64,000 nucleotides of DNA from Gemmatimonadaceae bacterium (GTDB lineage: Bacteria; Gemmatimonadota; Gemmatimonadetes; Gemmatimonadales; Gemmatimonadaceae). This document shows positions 28,848 through 38,064 of this stretch, piece by piece. Each line of letters begins with the position of its first letter. The stretch's first letter is position 1. Where the stretch lies: NCBI GenBank assembly GCA_035533015.1, contig DATLUQ010000029.1:119995-183994 (forward strand), written 5' to 3'. The notes under the pieces were generated by a model, which saw only the letters and a program-made list of their open reading frames with translations, made no database searches and was not told where the DNA came from. A program made the position numbers and the translations under genes.

Positions 28848-28882
28848 GCAAAAACGAAGGGCCCGCCCTGCGGCGGACCCTT
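28848..28882 (-). terminator. Rho-independent terminator after the secreted TPR gene
   Basis: On the minus strand AAGGGTCCGCC, loop GCAG, GGCGGGCCCTT (11 pairs, one mismatch), followed by CGTTTTTGCGG. It begins 25 bases after the stop of the gene at 28,907. This is the best intrinsic terminator in the window. Confidence 0.8.
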
Positions 28883-28906
28883 CACCCCGAACGCACTTCC
28901 GGAGGC

Positions 28907-30496
28907 TCAGTTGTCGAGCGGAGCGTACCGGAACGCGGTGATCCCAACCCCAGCGGCCGTCACGCTGAACGGGCCGCTTCCGTGGCCCGCCACCGGCCCA
29001 ACGGTTGCCTGCTGCGACGCCACGACGTTCCCCTTGTTGTCCAGGAAGTCGACCTTGAGCGTGTACGTCTTGGCGGCATCCGTCCGGTTGTTGATCGTCC
29101 CGGCGAGCGTGACCTTGTTGTCGACGTTGCTGAACTGCGAGAATCGGACCATTACCGGCAGGCTGTCCGAGGCCAGGTTCGTGTTCACGGCCAGATCCGT
29201 GTACACCTTGTTGGAATCCGTGGTGAGCGCGGCGGAATCCGTGAGCACCTTCCGCAGCTTCGCGTCCTTGGACTTGTTGTAGCGCGCCACGATGCTGTGG
29301 TTCAGGTCCGCGAACTTCTTGGCCAGCCCGGCGTACGTGAACACGAACAACCGCGAGTTGTCGCCGTTGGGATCCACGGCCTTGAGCCGGTTGAGCAGGA
29401 CGAGGGCGGTGTCGTACTTCTGCGCCTTCATCTCGATCAGCGCCAGGTTCGAGAGCGCATCCCGGTGATATGGGTTCATCTCGTACGCAGCGTGGAACAA
29501 CTTGGTCGCGGCCACGGAGTCGCCGACGTTGGTGGCCCACACGCCGGCCTGGATGACGTCGTTGAACGGGAACGCCGACGGGTTATCGAGCTGGCCCTTG
29601 TACACCGCCCGGACCGCCGCCGAATCGCCCATCGCGAGTTCGACGTTCACGACCCCGTTCACGCCATCGATGTGGTACCCCGCTGACGCCGTCGAGTCGG
29701 CCGCCAGCGTCTGGTACGCACGCAACGCGATGGGGTTGTACTTGGAGGCTTTGGTCGAGTCTTCAGCCGCCGCTTGCCGCGCGAGGTTTCCCAGGTTGAG
29801 CAGCGAGTTGGCCTTCACCTCGTTGTACAGCGTGTCGGTCGACGCGATGTCGATCGTGCGTTGGAAGAGATCGATGGCCCTGTCCACTTGGTTGCGCCGC
29901 TGCGCCACCTGGGCCAGCACCATGTTGCCGTAGGGAGCCTTGCGATTCAGCAACAGGGACTCCGTCGCATGTTTCTCGGCGGAATCGACGCTTCCCGCGT
30001 TCAACTCCTGAACCGCCTTGTTGACGAGGTTGCTCCAGACCTTCTGGCTGCGCCACTTATCCGTTTCGGTCGCGCACTCCGGCTGGGCGGTTTCGACTAC
30101 GGTGAATGCCGAGTCGATCGCCGCTGGGAGGCTCACGGTGTCCTGGGGATTCGTCGCGAAGCCGAGTGCGCCGCGAGTCGTGGTGAGCGGCACGTCGGGC
30201 TGCTCGCTCCACAGCACCAGCAGCTTGCCGAGCTCGTAGGCGTGCCCGACCGGGTTCTCAACTTTCCCCGGGTTACCGGTGAGCAGTTGGACCGCGTCGG
30301 CCAGCTTCTTCTTGAGGGACGCCGGATCGGCTCCCTGGGGGTTCGCCACCTGAGAGATGGTGAGGAACGCCCGCGCGACTTCAGACGGCGTGCCCTCGTC
30401 CACGGAGCACTGCTTGGGCTGCTGCGCCGCCAAGGGGAGCGCGAGCACGATGGCGAACAGGGACGAGCTGATGGTCGTCGAACGGATGACCAGCAT
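28907..30496 (-). CDS. Secreted tetratricopeptide-repeat protein with C-terminal FxLYD-like domain
   Basis: A 529-residue protein with a signal peptide (hydrophobic core SSSLFAIVLALPLAAQQ). Helical TPR repeats run from about 140 to 400 (NKAVQELNAGSVDSAEKHATESLLL; APYGNMVLAQVAQRRNQVDRAIDLF; YEMNPYHRDALSNLALIEMKAQKYDTALVLLNRL). An all-beta end of about 70 residues resembles FxLYD (VTLAGTINNRTDAAKTYTLKVDF). Probably periplasmic or surface protein-interaction scaffold; no enzymatic motif seen. ATG 30496 has CTGGAGAT upstream. It stands alone between its own terminator and larC. Confidence 0.75.
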   Translation of the reverse strand: MLVIRSTTISSSLFAIVLALPLAAQQPKQCSVDEGTPSEVARAFLTISQVANPQGADPASLKKKLADAVQLLTGNPGKVENPVGHAYELGKLLVLWSEQPDVPLTTTRGALGFATNPQDTVSLPAAIDSAFTVVETAQPECATETDKWRSQKVWSNLVNKAVQELNAGSVDSAEKHATESLLLNRKAPYGNMVLAQVAQRRNQVDRAIDLFQRTIDIASTDTLYNEVKANSLLNLGNLARQAAAEDSTKASKYNPIALRAYQTLAADSTASAGYHIDGVNGVVNVELAMGDSAAVRAVYKGQLDNPSAFPFNDVIQAGVWATNVGDSVAATKLFHAAYEMNPYHRDALSNLALIEMKAQKYDTALVLLNRLKAVDPNGDNSRLFVFTYAGLAKKFADLNHSIVARYNKSKDAKLRKVLTDSAALTTDSNKVYTDLAVNTNLASDSLPVMVRFSQFSNVDNKVTLAGTINNRTDAAKTYTLKVDFLDNKGNVVASQQATVGPVAGHGSGPFSVTAAGVGITAFRYAPLDN

Positions 30497-30574
30497 CGGA
30501 ATCTCCAGGGAATTTTCGGGTGCAACTTTGGGAATGGAGGACCCCGTCGGGCTGGACCGGGGGGGAAACGGTGG

Positions 30575-31747
30575 TCAGGCTCGAACCGCCAGATCGGCGG
30601 CCTCGAGAAATATATCTCTCAGCGTCCGCCCTGTCGCCAGGGCGACCCGCGCCACGTCGTCGTATTCCGGCTTGGCGCGCCGTGTGCCGGCCCCCAAAAG
30701 GGCGACCTTGACGCGGATCTCGTGCCCCTCGACTCGCACCATGAGGGTTTCGCGCGGGGCCGCGTGGCGCACCACGGTCGTACACCGTACCCCGAGCGTC
30801 GTGCTTTCATCCAGCAATACGCGCTCCAGGGTCCCGGCGCTGGCGGCCTGACACAGTACCTCGATCCGCGTGCCCGGGCGTCCCTTCTTCATGATCGTCG
30901 GGATGATGACGACGTCCAGCGCGCCTGCCGCGCGGAGCCGGTCGGCGGCCCCGGCCACGTACTCACCGGCCAGATCGTCGAGATCGCACGCCAGCTGAAC
31001 CAGGTACTCCACCGCCATGCCGGCCGGGCCGTCGTCGTCGGCAAGCACGATGCGCAAGGCGTTGGGCCGCCCTTCGAACTCACGGGTCCCCGCCCCGAAT
31101 CCGCTGCGGCGGGGCGTGTACTGTCCGGATATCGGCCCCGACGACAACACGCGCACCAACGCCGCGCCCGTGGGAGTCACCAGTTCACCCGAGCCCTCGG
31201 GCCCCGGCCGCACGCGCTGCCCCTCGAGCAGCCGCATGGTGGCCGGCGCCGGCACCGGCAGCCGCCCGTGCGCGGCCTCCACGAACCCGTCGCCCAGGCT
31301 GATCGGACCGCAATAGACCCGGTTCACGCCCAGCTGCTCGAACCCCCAGATGGCCCCCACCACGTCGAGGATCGCGTCCACCGCTCCCACCTCGTGCAAA
31401 TGCACCCGCTCCACCGTCGTGCCGTGGATCGCCGCCTCCTGCTCGGCAATCGCCGTGAACGCCGCGTCGGCACCGGCCTTCACGCCGTCGGGTGCGTCGC
31501 TCCGCTGCACCAGCTCGCGGATCTGCTTCAGGTGGCGGCCGTGCGGCTGCGACGGGATGTCGAAGTCCACCTTCACGCAGGCGATCGACGCGCGCTGGAC
31601 GTCGGCGATGCGCACACCCACCCCCTCCAGCCCGAGGCGCCCGGGAAGTGCCCGCAGCCAGTCGCGGTCCAGGCCCACGGCCACCAGCGCCCCGAGCGTC
31701 ATGTCGCCCGAGATCCCGCTGAACGGATCCAGAATCGCCAGGGTCAT
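30575..31747 (-). CDS. larC: Nickel pincer cofactor biosynthesis protein LarC
   Basis: A 390-residue protein starting LAILDPFSGISGDMTLGALVAVGLD, the LarC signature, with histidine-rich stretches (GRHLKQIREL; ERVHLHEVGAVDAILDVVGA) and GELVTPTGAALVRVL. LarC is a CTP-dependent cyclometallase that inserts nickel into the pincer cofactor of lactate racemase LarA. LarA, LarB and LarE are not in the window. In lactobacilli LarC is made from two frames by frameshifting; here it is a single uninterrupted frame. ATG 31747 starts two bases after the thrC stop codon starts on this strand. Confidence 0.9.
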   Translation of the reverse strand: MTLAILDPFSGISGDMTLGALVAVGLDRDWLRALPGRLGLEGVGVRIADVQRASIACVKVDFDIPSQPHGRHLKQIRELVQRSDAPDGVKAGADAAFTAIAEQEAAIHGTTVERVHLHEVGAVDAILDVVGAIWGFEQLGVNRVYCGPISLGDGFVEAAHGRLPVPAPATMRLLEGQRVRPGPEGSGELVTPTGAALVRVLSSGPISGQYTPRRSGFGAGTREFEGRPNALRIVLADDDGPAGMAVEYLVQLACDLDDLAGEYVAGAADRLRAAGALDVVIIPTIMKKGRPGTRIEVLCQAASAGTLERVLLDESTTLGVRCTTVVRHAAPRETLMVRVEGHEIRVKVALLGAGTRRAKPEYDDVARVALATGRTLRDIFLEAADLAVRA

Positions 31748-31748
31748 A

Positions 31749-32894
31749 TCAGAACCTGTATGATGCGCCGCTGCCGGTGTTGAACACCACGACCTCGGAA
31801 TCCGCGCCGATGCGGCCGGCCCGGACGAGCTGCTCGGCCACGGCAAAGGCACACCCGCCCTCGGGGCACACGTCCATTCCCGACCCCCGGGCCAGCCGGG
31901 CCGTGGCAACGCGGATCACGTCGTCGCTCACCGCGTGGGCATCGCCCCCACTCTCGCGCAAGGCGCGGAGAATGAGCCGGTCGCCCAGCGGGCCGGGCAC
32001 CCGTAGTCCGCTGGCGTACGTCTCGGGGTTCTGCCACGGTGTGGCATGGTCGGCGCCCGCCTCGAATGCGCGCACCATCGGCGCGCAACCCGCCGATTGG
32101 GCGACGATCATCCGCGGATACGCCTCATCAGGCGCCAGCCATCCGTACGCCCGCAACTCGGCGAACACCTTCCACATCCCGATCAGCCCGGTGCCGCCGC
32201 CGGTGGGATACACGATGTGCGTGGGCAGCCGCCAGCCCAACTGCTCGGCGACCTCGATGCCCATCGTCTTCTTGCCCTCGATCCGGTACGGCTCGCGCAG
32301 CGTGGACACGTCGAAATACCCGCTCTCCGCGGCGAATGCCTTGGCCTGCTTGCCGGCGTCGCCGATGTGGCCGTCCACCAACTGCAGGTCGGCCCCCAGG
32401 GCGGCAATCGTGTCGAGAATCGGTTTGGGAGTGCTGCGCGGTGCGTACACCCGCACCGGCAGCTTGGCGGCCGCCCCGTACGCGGTGAGCGCCGCGCCCG
32501 CGTTGCCCGCCGTGGGCACCACCAGGCCCGGCACCGCGTGCCCCGCGGCCCGCGTCACCGCCGCGCTCATCCCGCGCGCCTTGAACGACGCCGTGGGGTT
32601 GAGGCCCTCGTCCTTGACCCAGAGCCGGCGCACCCCGATCGCACGGGCGAGTTCAGGCAACTCCATCATGGGCGTCGTACCCTCTCCCAGCGACACCGGC
32701 TCCTCGTCGGCCAGCACGGGCAGGATCGACCGGTAGCGCCACATGTCCCAGCGCTGGGCAATCGCGTCGCGGCGCGGCGACGGCATGTCGTAACGAACGA
32801 GATACGGCTGCCCGCACGCGGGGCAGACGGTGGCGAGACTATCGCCCGGCGCCGTGTGCGAGCAGGCCGAGCACTCGAGGTGCCAATGCGTCAC
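31749..32894 (-). CDS. thrC: Threonine synthase (zinc-ribbon form)
   Basis: A 381-residue PLP enzyme of fold type II converting O-phosphohomoserine to threonine. A zinc ribbon with C8, C11, C24 and C27 leads the protein. The PLP lysine is K105 in NPTASFKARGMS, and the phosphate-binding loop is PTGGGTGLIGMWK. Close relatives include other threonine-synthase-like lyases, so substrate is inferred. It overlaps the uvrC stop by four bases on its 5' side. Confidence 0.88.
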   Translation of the reverse strand: MTHWHLECSACSHTAPGDSLATVCPACGQPYLVRYDMPSPRRDAIAQRWDMWRYRSILPVLADEEPVSLGEGTTPMMELPELARAIGVRRLWVKDEGLNPTASFKARGMSAAVTRAAGHAVPGLVVPTAGNAGAALTAYGAAAKLPVRVYAPRSTPKPILDTIAALGADLQLVDGHIGDAGKQAKAFAAESGYFDVSTLREPYRIEGKKTMGIEVAEQLGWRLPTHIVYPTGGGTGLIGMWKVFAELRAYGWLAPDEAYPRMIVAQSAGCAPMVRAFEAGADHATPWQNPETYASGLRVPGPLGDRLILRALRESGGDAHAVSDDVIRVATARLARGSGMDVCPEGGCAFAVAEQLVRAGRIGADSEVVVFNTGSGASYRF

Positions 32895-34759
32895 GAGGAT
32901 TCCTCGGTGAAACGTGGCGCCGCCGGGGCTTCCGGCGGCGGTGCGGTGGGCGATGAAGCCCGGAGCGCGGCGAGCACGCGCTGGGCGAATTTTTCACTGA
33001 ATCCCGGCAGGGCGGCGATCGCCTCGGGCGTGGCGTCGCGCACGCCCTGCAACGATCCGAACGCCTGCAGCAGCTGCCGCCGCTTCGACGGCCCGACTCC
33101 CGGGATGTCGAGCAGCGCCGACGTGACGGTGCGCGCCTTCCGGCGATTCCGTTGAAAGCTAATCGCGAATCGGTGGGCTTCGTCCCGCGCCTGCTGCAGC
33201 ATGCGCAGCGCCGGCGATCGGCGCGGCAGGCGCAGCGACTCGCCGCGCCCGATGACGAAGATCTCCTCCTCGCGCTTGGCCAGGCTGATCATGGGCATCT
33301 CGCCCAGACCGAGCTCCACGAGCGCGTTGTGCGCGGCGCCAAGCTGTCCCTTCCCGCCGTCAATGACCACCAGATCGGGCAATGGCTTTTGGTCTTCGGC
33401 GCGCCGGGCGAAATACCGGCCCACGACCTCGTGCATCGACGCGAAGTCATCGATCCCGTTCACCGACTTCACGTTGAACTTGCGGTACTCCGCGCGGTTG
33501 GGCCGGCCGTTCTGGAACCAGACGCACGAGGCGACCGTGTCCGTGCCCTGGGCATGCGAGATGTCGAAGCAGACGAGCGTCCGCGGAAGCTTCTGCAGCC
33601 CCAGTTGCCGCTGCAGTTCGTATACCGGATCGCCGGCACGCTCGGTGGTCTCATCCCCTTCCAGCAGGGCTTCTTCGAGCAGATGGCGTGCGTTCTGCTC
33701 GGCGAGCGCCACCAGCTCGCGTTTGGGGCCCCGTTGCGGCACGACGAGGCGCACCGGCGCCAGCGAGACCTGCGTCAACTCCGGATCCTCGCTCGCGAAC
33801 GGGAGGAACGCCTCGGGGGCGTGATCGTCGAGCGGCAGGTATCCGCCCACCAGATAGGCCGACAGTGCGGCCGCGTCGCTCTCCCCCTCCACGTGCTCCA
33901 CGAACTGGTGCTCGCGGCCGAGCAGCTTGCCGCCGCGAATGCGCAGCAGCACCACGCACGCGTCGTCGCCGTCGCGCGCGAACCCGATCACGTCGCGGTC
34001 CCCGCCCTCGACCTCGAGCATGACCGTCGGCTCTTCCATCCGGTCCAAGTGTTTGAGCGCATCGCGCAACTCCGCCGCACGTTCGAAGTCCAGCGCCGCC
34101 GCGGCCGCGTCCATCCGTTCCTTCACGCGGCGGATGACCTCGTCGGTCCGGCCGTCCAGGAACACCAACACCTCGTCGATCATCGCCCGGTAGTCGGCCT
34201 GGCTCTGCAGGAACACGCACGGCGCCTTGCACCGCTTGATGTAGTAGTCCAGGCACGGCCGTTCGGGCATCTGACGGGGCATGTCGTAGTTGCACGACCG
34301 CACCGTGAACAAGCGCTTCACCACGTTGAGCGCTCGGCGCATCGCGCCCACGTCGGTGTACGGGCCGAAGTAGCGGGCACCGTCGTCGAGCAGACGCCGC
34401 GTGACGAGCACCCGCGGGAACGGCTCGTGCACCGCCACCTTGATGTACGGGTACGACTTGTCGTCGCGCAATACGACGTTGTACCGCGGCCGGTGCTCCT
34501 TGATCAGATTCGATTCGAGGATCAGCGCCGCCGGCTCCGTGGGCACGACGATCGTCTCGAGGTCGGCCACCTGCCGCATCATGACGCGGGTCTTCGGATT
34601 CTCGAGCCGCTCCGCGGCCAGGTAGCTGCGCACGCGCGAGCGCAGCCGCTTGGCCTTGCCCACGTACAGCACCTCCCCGCGGACGTCCTTCCACAGGTAG
34701 ACGCCCGGAGACTCGGGGAGGTGGCTCACCCGATCGAAGAGGCTCGCCGGCAGGGTCAC
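32891..34759 (-). CDS. uvrC: Excinuclease ABC subunit C
   Basis: A 622-residue nucleotide excision repair nuclease. The N-terminal GIY-YIG domain (SPGVYLWKDVRGEVLYVGKAKRL, about 17-40) makes the 3' cut. A UVR motif near 205-240 (AAAALDFERAAELRDALKHLD) binds UvrB. The RNase H-like domain has VVIDGGKGQLGAA. The C-terminal double HhH (LLDIPGVGPSKRRQLLQAFGS; LPGFSEKFAQRVLAAL) binds DNA. GTG 34759 is the only plausible start. A TATAAT lies seven bases upstream, hinting at a leaderless message. Confidence 0.96.
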   Translation of the reverse strand: MTLPASLFDRVSHLPESPGVYLWKDVRGEVLYVGKAKRLRSRVRSYLAAERLENPKTRVMMRQVADLETIVVPTEPAALILESNLIKEHRPRYNVVLRDDKSYPYIKVAVHEPFPRVLVTRRLLDDGARYFGPYTDVGAMRRALNVVKRLFTVRSCNYDMPRQMPERPCLDYYIKRCKAPCVFLQSQADYRAMIDEVLVFLDGRTDEVIRRVKERMDAAAAALDFERAAELRDALKHLDRMEEPTVMLEVEGGDRDVIGFARDGDDACVVLLRIRGGKLLGREHQFVEHVEGESDAAALSAYLVGGYLPLDDHAPEAFLPFASEDPELTQVSLAPVRLVVPQRGPKRELVALAEQNARHLLEEALLEGDETTERAGDPVYELQRQLGLQKLPRTLVCFDISHAQGTDTVASCVWFQNGRPNRAEYRKFNVKSVNGIDDFASMHEVVGRYFARRAEDQKPLPDLVVIDGGKGQLGAAHNALVELGLGEMPMISLAKREEEIFVIGRGESLRLPRRSPALRMLQQARDEAHRFAISFQRNRRKARTVTSALLDIPGVGPSKRRQLLQAFGSLQGVRDATPEAIAALPGFSEKFAQRVLAALRASSPTAPPPEAPAAPRFTEESS

Positions 34760-34765
34760 GGGTGA

Positions 34766-34771
34766 ATTATA
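34766..34771 (-). promoter_or_regulatory. Consensus -10 box directly before uvrC
   Basis: TATAAT on the minus strand, ending seven bases before the uvrC GTG. A transcript starting at the normal distance from it would begin at or next to the start codon. No -35 match is seen at 16-18 bases. Confidence 0.35.
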
Positions 34772-34798
34772 TCGTCCGCCGCCAGCGCCCGGGGCGGC

Positions 34799-36421
34799 TC
34801 AGCGTCCGGGCCGGAACCGGCGCGTGAAACCCGAGACGATGCCGTGCGCCTCGGGCACGCGAAGAAGCATCGCGCCGCCCATGTACGCCGTGCCGTACAC
34901 CGCGATCACGGCCACCCCGGCCGCCATCCGGCGCCAGTCGCCGGTTGAGCGCTGCACCAGCAGCGCGAGGACGGCGCTCGCCGCGGCCAGCCCCCACAAC
35001 GTAATCGTGAACCGGGCCGGCAGTCCGGTCTCGCCGATCCGCGCGTTCAGGCGGCGGCGCAGGAGCGTGAACTCCACCCACGCCGCGAGCCCGGCCGACG
35101 CGGAGAGTCCGGCCGCCCCCCAGTGCGGATCGAGCCCGAACCATCGCGGCACGCCGAACGCGAACGTCGCGCCGAGCACCATGGTGAGCGCCACGCGAAT
35201 CACCGCGAACCGCAGCGGCGTCCGCGTGTCGCGGAGCGCGTAGTAGGTGGACGAATACAGCCGCCCCAGGGTGCCGGCCAGCAGCCCGACGGCCGAGCCG
35301 CACAACACGGCCCAGGTGTAGACGGCGTCGATGGCGGTGAAATGCCCGTGCTCGTACACGACGCGGATGAGCACGTCGCCCAGCGTGACGAACGCCACGG
35401 CCGACGGCACAACGAGGAAGGCGATCCGCCGCAGTCCGGCGTCGATGCGCGGCCGCAGCGTGCCCCCGGCCTCGTGCTCCTCCGCCGTGGCCCGCGACAT
35501 CTCGGGCAGCTCGGCGACCGAGATTGCGGCGCCGAACATGCTCACTGGAAGCAGATACAGCGTGTTAGCGAACCCGAAGACCGCGGGCATGCCGATGGGC
35601 AGGAAGCTCGTGAGGATCTGGTCGATGAAGCTGCTGATCTGCACCACGCCGCGGCTCACGAAGGCCGGTCCGAAGTTCCGGATGATCTCGCGCACGTTGG
35701 TGCTGGTCGCCTCGAACGCCACGCGCAACCGCGGCGCCACCTTCCGCACGGCGGGCAGCTGGACCGCGAACTGGAGCATGCTGCCGCACACCGACGCCCA
35801 GGCCATCACCGTGACCACATGCGCCTTGTCAGCCCCCGGTCCCCACCAGAGCAGCGCCACGATCAACGACAGATTCCATGCGATCGGGGCCGTATACGCA
35901 ATCAAGAATTTTCGATGGCTGTTCAGCACACCGAGGCACCACGCCGACAGCGCCAAGAAGCCGGCCCCCGGAAACAGGATGCGTGTGAGCGTCACGGTCA
36001 ACGCGCGCCGCGCGCCGCTGAACCCCGGGGCAATGGCGTAGATCAACTGCGGCGCGGCGAGAATGCCCACCAGCACGAACACCGCGATCGTCAGCCCGAG
36101 GATCGCCGCCACGGCGCCGGCGACCCGGTCGGCCTCGGCATCCTCGCCGGCACCGAGCAACCGCGCGTAGACCGGCACGAACGCCGCCGAGAGCGCGCCC
36201 TCTCCGAACAGATTCTGAAGGGTATTAGGAACCTTGAATGCCGCGGTCCAGGCGTCCGCCGCCACCGTGGTCCCCAGGTACCGCGCGATCAGCGAGTTGC
36301 GGATCAGGCCCAGCACCCGCGAGGCCAGGATGCCCGTGGCCACCAGGGCCGCCGCCGCTCCGGTGTGCGTGCGCGGCGCGCGATGGTCCGCCGCCCCGTG
36401 GGGCCGCGGTTCACGCACCAC
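34799..36421 (-). CDS. murJ: Lipid II flippase MurJ
   Basis: A 540-residue MOP-superfamily membrane protein with about 14 hydrophobic segments. MviN/MurJ motifs: GILASRVLGLIRNSLIARYLG near the start, the FRVPNTLQNLFGEGALSAAFVPVY-like NTLQNLFGEGALSAAFVPVYA, and FINQIL-like SSFIDQILTSFLP. It moves the peptidoglycan precursor lipid II across the inner membrane. It overlaps the 3' end of bshC by 11 bases. Confidence 0.95.
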   Translation of the reverse strand: MVREPRPHGAADHRAPRTHTGAAAALVATGILASRVLGLIRNSLIARYLGTTVAADAWTAAFKVPNTLQNLFGEGALSAAFVPVYARLLGAGEDAEADRVAGAVAAILGLTIAVFVLVGILAAPQLIYAIAPGFSGARRALTVTLTRILFPGAGFLALSAWCLGVLNSHRKFLIAYTAPIAWNLSLIVALLWWGPGADKAHVVTVMAWASVCGSMLQFAVQLPAVRKVAPRLRVAFEATSTNVREIIRNFGPAFVSRGVVQISSFIDQILTSFLPIGMPAVFGFANTLYLLPVSMFGAAISVAELPEMSRATAEEHEAGGTLRPRIDAGLRRIAFLVVPSAVAFVTLGDVLIRVVYEHGHFTAIDAVYTWAVLCGSAVGLLAGTLGRLYSSTYYALRDTRTPLRFAVIRVALTMVLGATFAFGVPRWFGLDPHWGAAGLSASAGLAAWVEFTLLRRRLNARIGETGLPARFTITLWGLAAASAVLALLVQRSTGDWRRMAAGVAVIAVYGTAYMGGAMLLRVPEAHGIVSGFTRRFRPGR

Positions 36422-37982
36422 GCGCCGCTCCCCCGCTCACCATCCCCGCCGCATGGTCGGCAGCCGCCGTCTGCATCGCGCGCCACAGATCGTCGCCGTG
36501 CCGCGCGAGAAACGGAATGAAGTTGAGCGTCCGCTCCTGCCGGTGCCCCTCGGGCCGCGTGAACGCCTGTGCCAGGCGCAGGTCCCGGAGCGCATCGCTC
36601 CCCCGGCGCTTGGCTGCCGCCACAACCCGCCGCTCCAGGCGGTCCACGCGGAACGTCAGCTGGCGTTTCGCTCCCTCGAGCACGTCGGGGCGCAGCAGCG
36701 CCCCACCGGCCGACGCCGCGTCGGCGTTGCCCACGCCAGCCAATCCCCGGTCGATCGAGCCCCGCAGCACCTCGAGGGCCTGACGGACGGTACCGGGAAC
36801 CGCCGCGCCCGCCACCCGTCGTTCCAGACCTTCCGCATCCCCCAATTCGTCGAGCCCGATGCCCAGCCGCGCCAGTGCGCGATCCACCGCGGGCTCGACG
36901 ATGGTGCACGACCACCGCGGCACCGCCAACGGCTGTGGCGCCGCCAGCGCGCTCGCCACCGCCGACACCTGCGCGAAGTAGGCGAGTTCCCCGGGGCCGC
37001 CGAGGTAGCATACCGCCGGGAGGATCGCGCGCTCGAGTACCGGGCGCAGCACCACGTTCGGGCTGAGGCGGTCCGGCGCGACCGCCGCGGCCACCGCGGC
37101 CGCCTCGCTCAGCGGCACGCGCCGTTTGATGCCCGCCTCGTGCACGAACACCGTGGACAGTCCCGCGACGTGGGCCACCTGGGGATCGAATTGGTGCGCA
37201 ACCAGCCAGGCGCCGCGCGCTGCCAGCGCGGCGTCGACGGCGGCTGCACGTTCCAACGCCCCGCGTAGCACACCCGCACCCGCATGCCGCACGGCCGCGT
37301 GGGACGAGTCGAGCACGGCGATGCCCAGCGGGTCGAGCAGAGCGCGCAGCAGATGCACATACGCGCCGCCCACCGTGGCCCCGTCCGCGTAGGCCGAGGC
37401 CGCCGCCTCGTAAGCGGCCGCGTAAGCCATGGACCCGCAGGCCGTCCGCAGCAGTTGGAGCAGCGGCTTCACCGCACCCAGGGGCGCGCCCGCCATCGGC
37501 GTGCCCGCCGGCGGTTCCGCGCTCGTAGCCAGCACGCGGACCGCGTCGTTGTCCACGACGGTGGTGTGGTTCGCTTCCGAGTAGTCCGCATCGTCGGTGG
37601 CGGCCCAGAACACCGGCGCCGCCGGCACGCCCGTCTCACGCTCGATCGCGTCGGCCATGGCCAGCGCACCGATGGCCTTCGACCAGGTGTACACGGGACC
37701 GCCGAACAGCCCCGGCTGTTGTCCTGTCGTCACCACCACGCCGCCGGCGCGCGCCACCCGCTCCAGACGCGCCATGGCAATTCCGGGCGCGCCGAACGCG
37801 TCGCGCACTGCCGGCAGCCAGGTTGCCCCGGCGGCACTCCCGATCGCGAGCGCCCTCGCGCGCCAGGCTTCGGCGTCGGCCGGTGCCGGCGGTACGATCG
37901 CCGCATCCACGCGGCCCGCCTGCACGGCGCGCGAGAGGGGCGAGCCGCCCAGCGGGTCGGTGACCACACGCGGTTCACTCAT
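36411..37982 (-). CDS. bshC: Bacillithiol biosynthesis cysteine-adding enzyme BshC
   Basis: A 523-residue protein with VVTTGQQPGLFGGPVYTWSKAIG (about 83-105), PVFWAATDDADYSEANHT and a long helical C-terminal region, the BshC layout. BshC ligates cysteine to glucosaminyl-malate in the last step of bacillithiol synthesis. BshA and BshB are not in the window. ATG 37982 gives the family start. An 82-base gap upstream carries a perfect inverted repeat around a -10-like hexamer. Confidence 0.9.
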   Translation of the reverse strand: MSEPRVVTDPLGGSPLSRAVQAGRVDAAIVPPAPADAEAWRARALAIGSAAGATWLPAVRDAFGAPGIAMARLERVARAGGVVVTTGQQPGLFGGPVYTWSKAIGALAMADAIERETGVPAAPVFWAATDDADYSEANHTTVVDNDAVRVLATSAEPPAGTPMAGAPLGAVKPLLQLLRTACGSMAYAAAYEAAASAYADGATVGGAYVHLLRALLDPLGIAVLDSSHAAVRHAGAGVLRGALERAAAVDAALAARGAWLVAHQFDPQVAHVAGLSTVFVHEAGIKRRVPLSEAAAVAAAVAPDRLSPNVVLRPVLERAILPAVCYLGGPGELAYFAQVSAVASALAAPQPLAVPRWSCTIVEPAVDRALARLGIGLDELGDAEGLERRVAGAAVPGTVRQALEVLRGSIDRGLAGVGNADAASAGGALLRPDVLEGAKRQLTFRVDRLERRVVAAAKRRGSDALRDLRLAQAFTRPEGHRQERTLNFIPFLARHGDDLWRAMQTAAADHAAGMVSGGAARGA

Positions 37983-37999
37983 CGAATGATCGGGGCGCG

Positions 38000-38034
38000 C
38001 ATGTCCACCAAGATAGCGGCCGCGTGTGGACATG
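38000..38034 (-). promoter_or_regulatory. Inverted repeat around a -10-like box upstream of bshC
   Basis: CATGTCCAC (38,000-38,008) and GTGGACATG (38,026-38,034) are a perfect 9-base inverted repeat. The 17-base gap holds TATCTT on the minus strand (38,010-38,015), the same -10 hexamer as at 60,528 and 1,864. The geometry fits an operator covering a promoter. The regulator is unknown. Confidence 0.45.
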
Positions 38035-38064
38035 GGCCACGTGCCGGCGCCCACGCCTCCGCGA

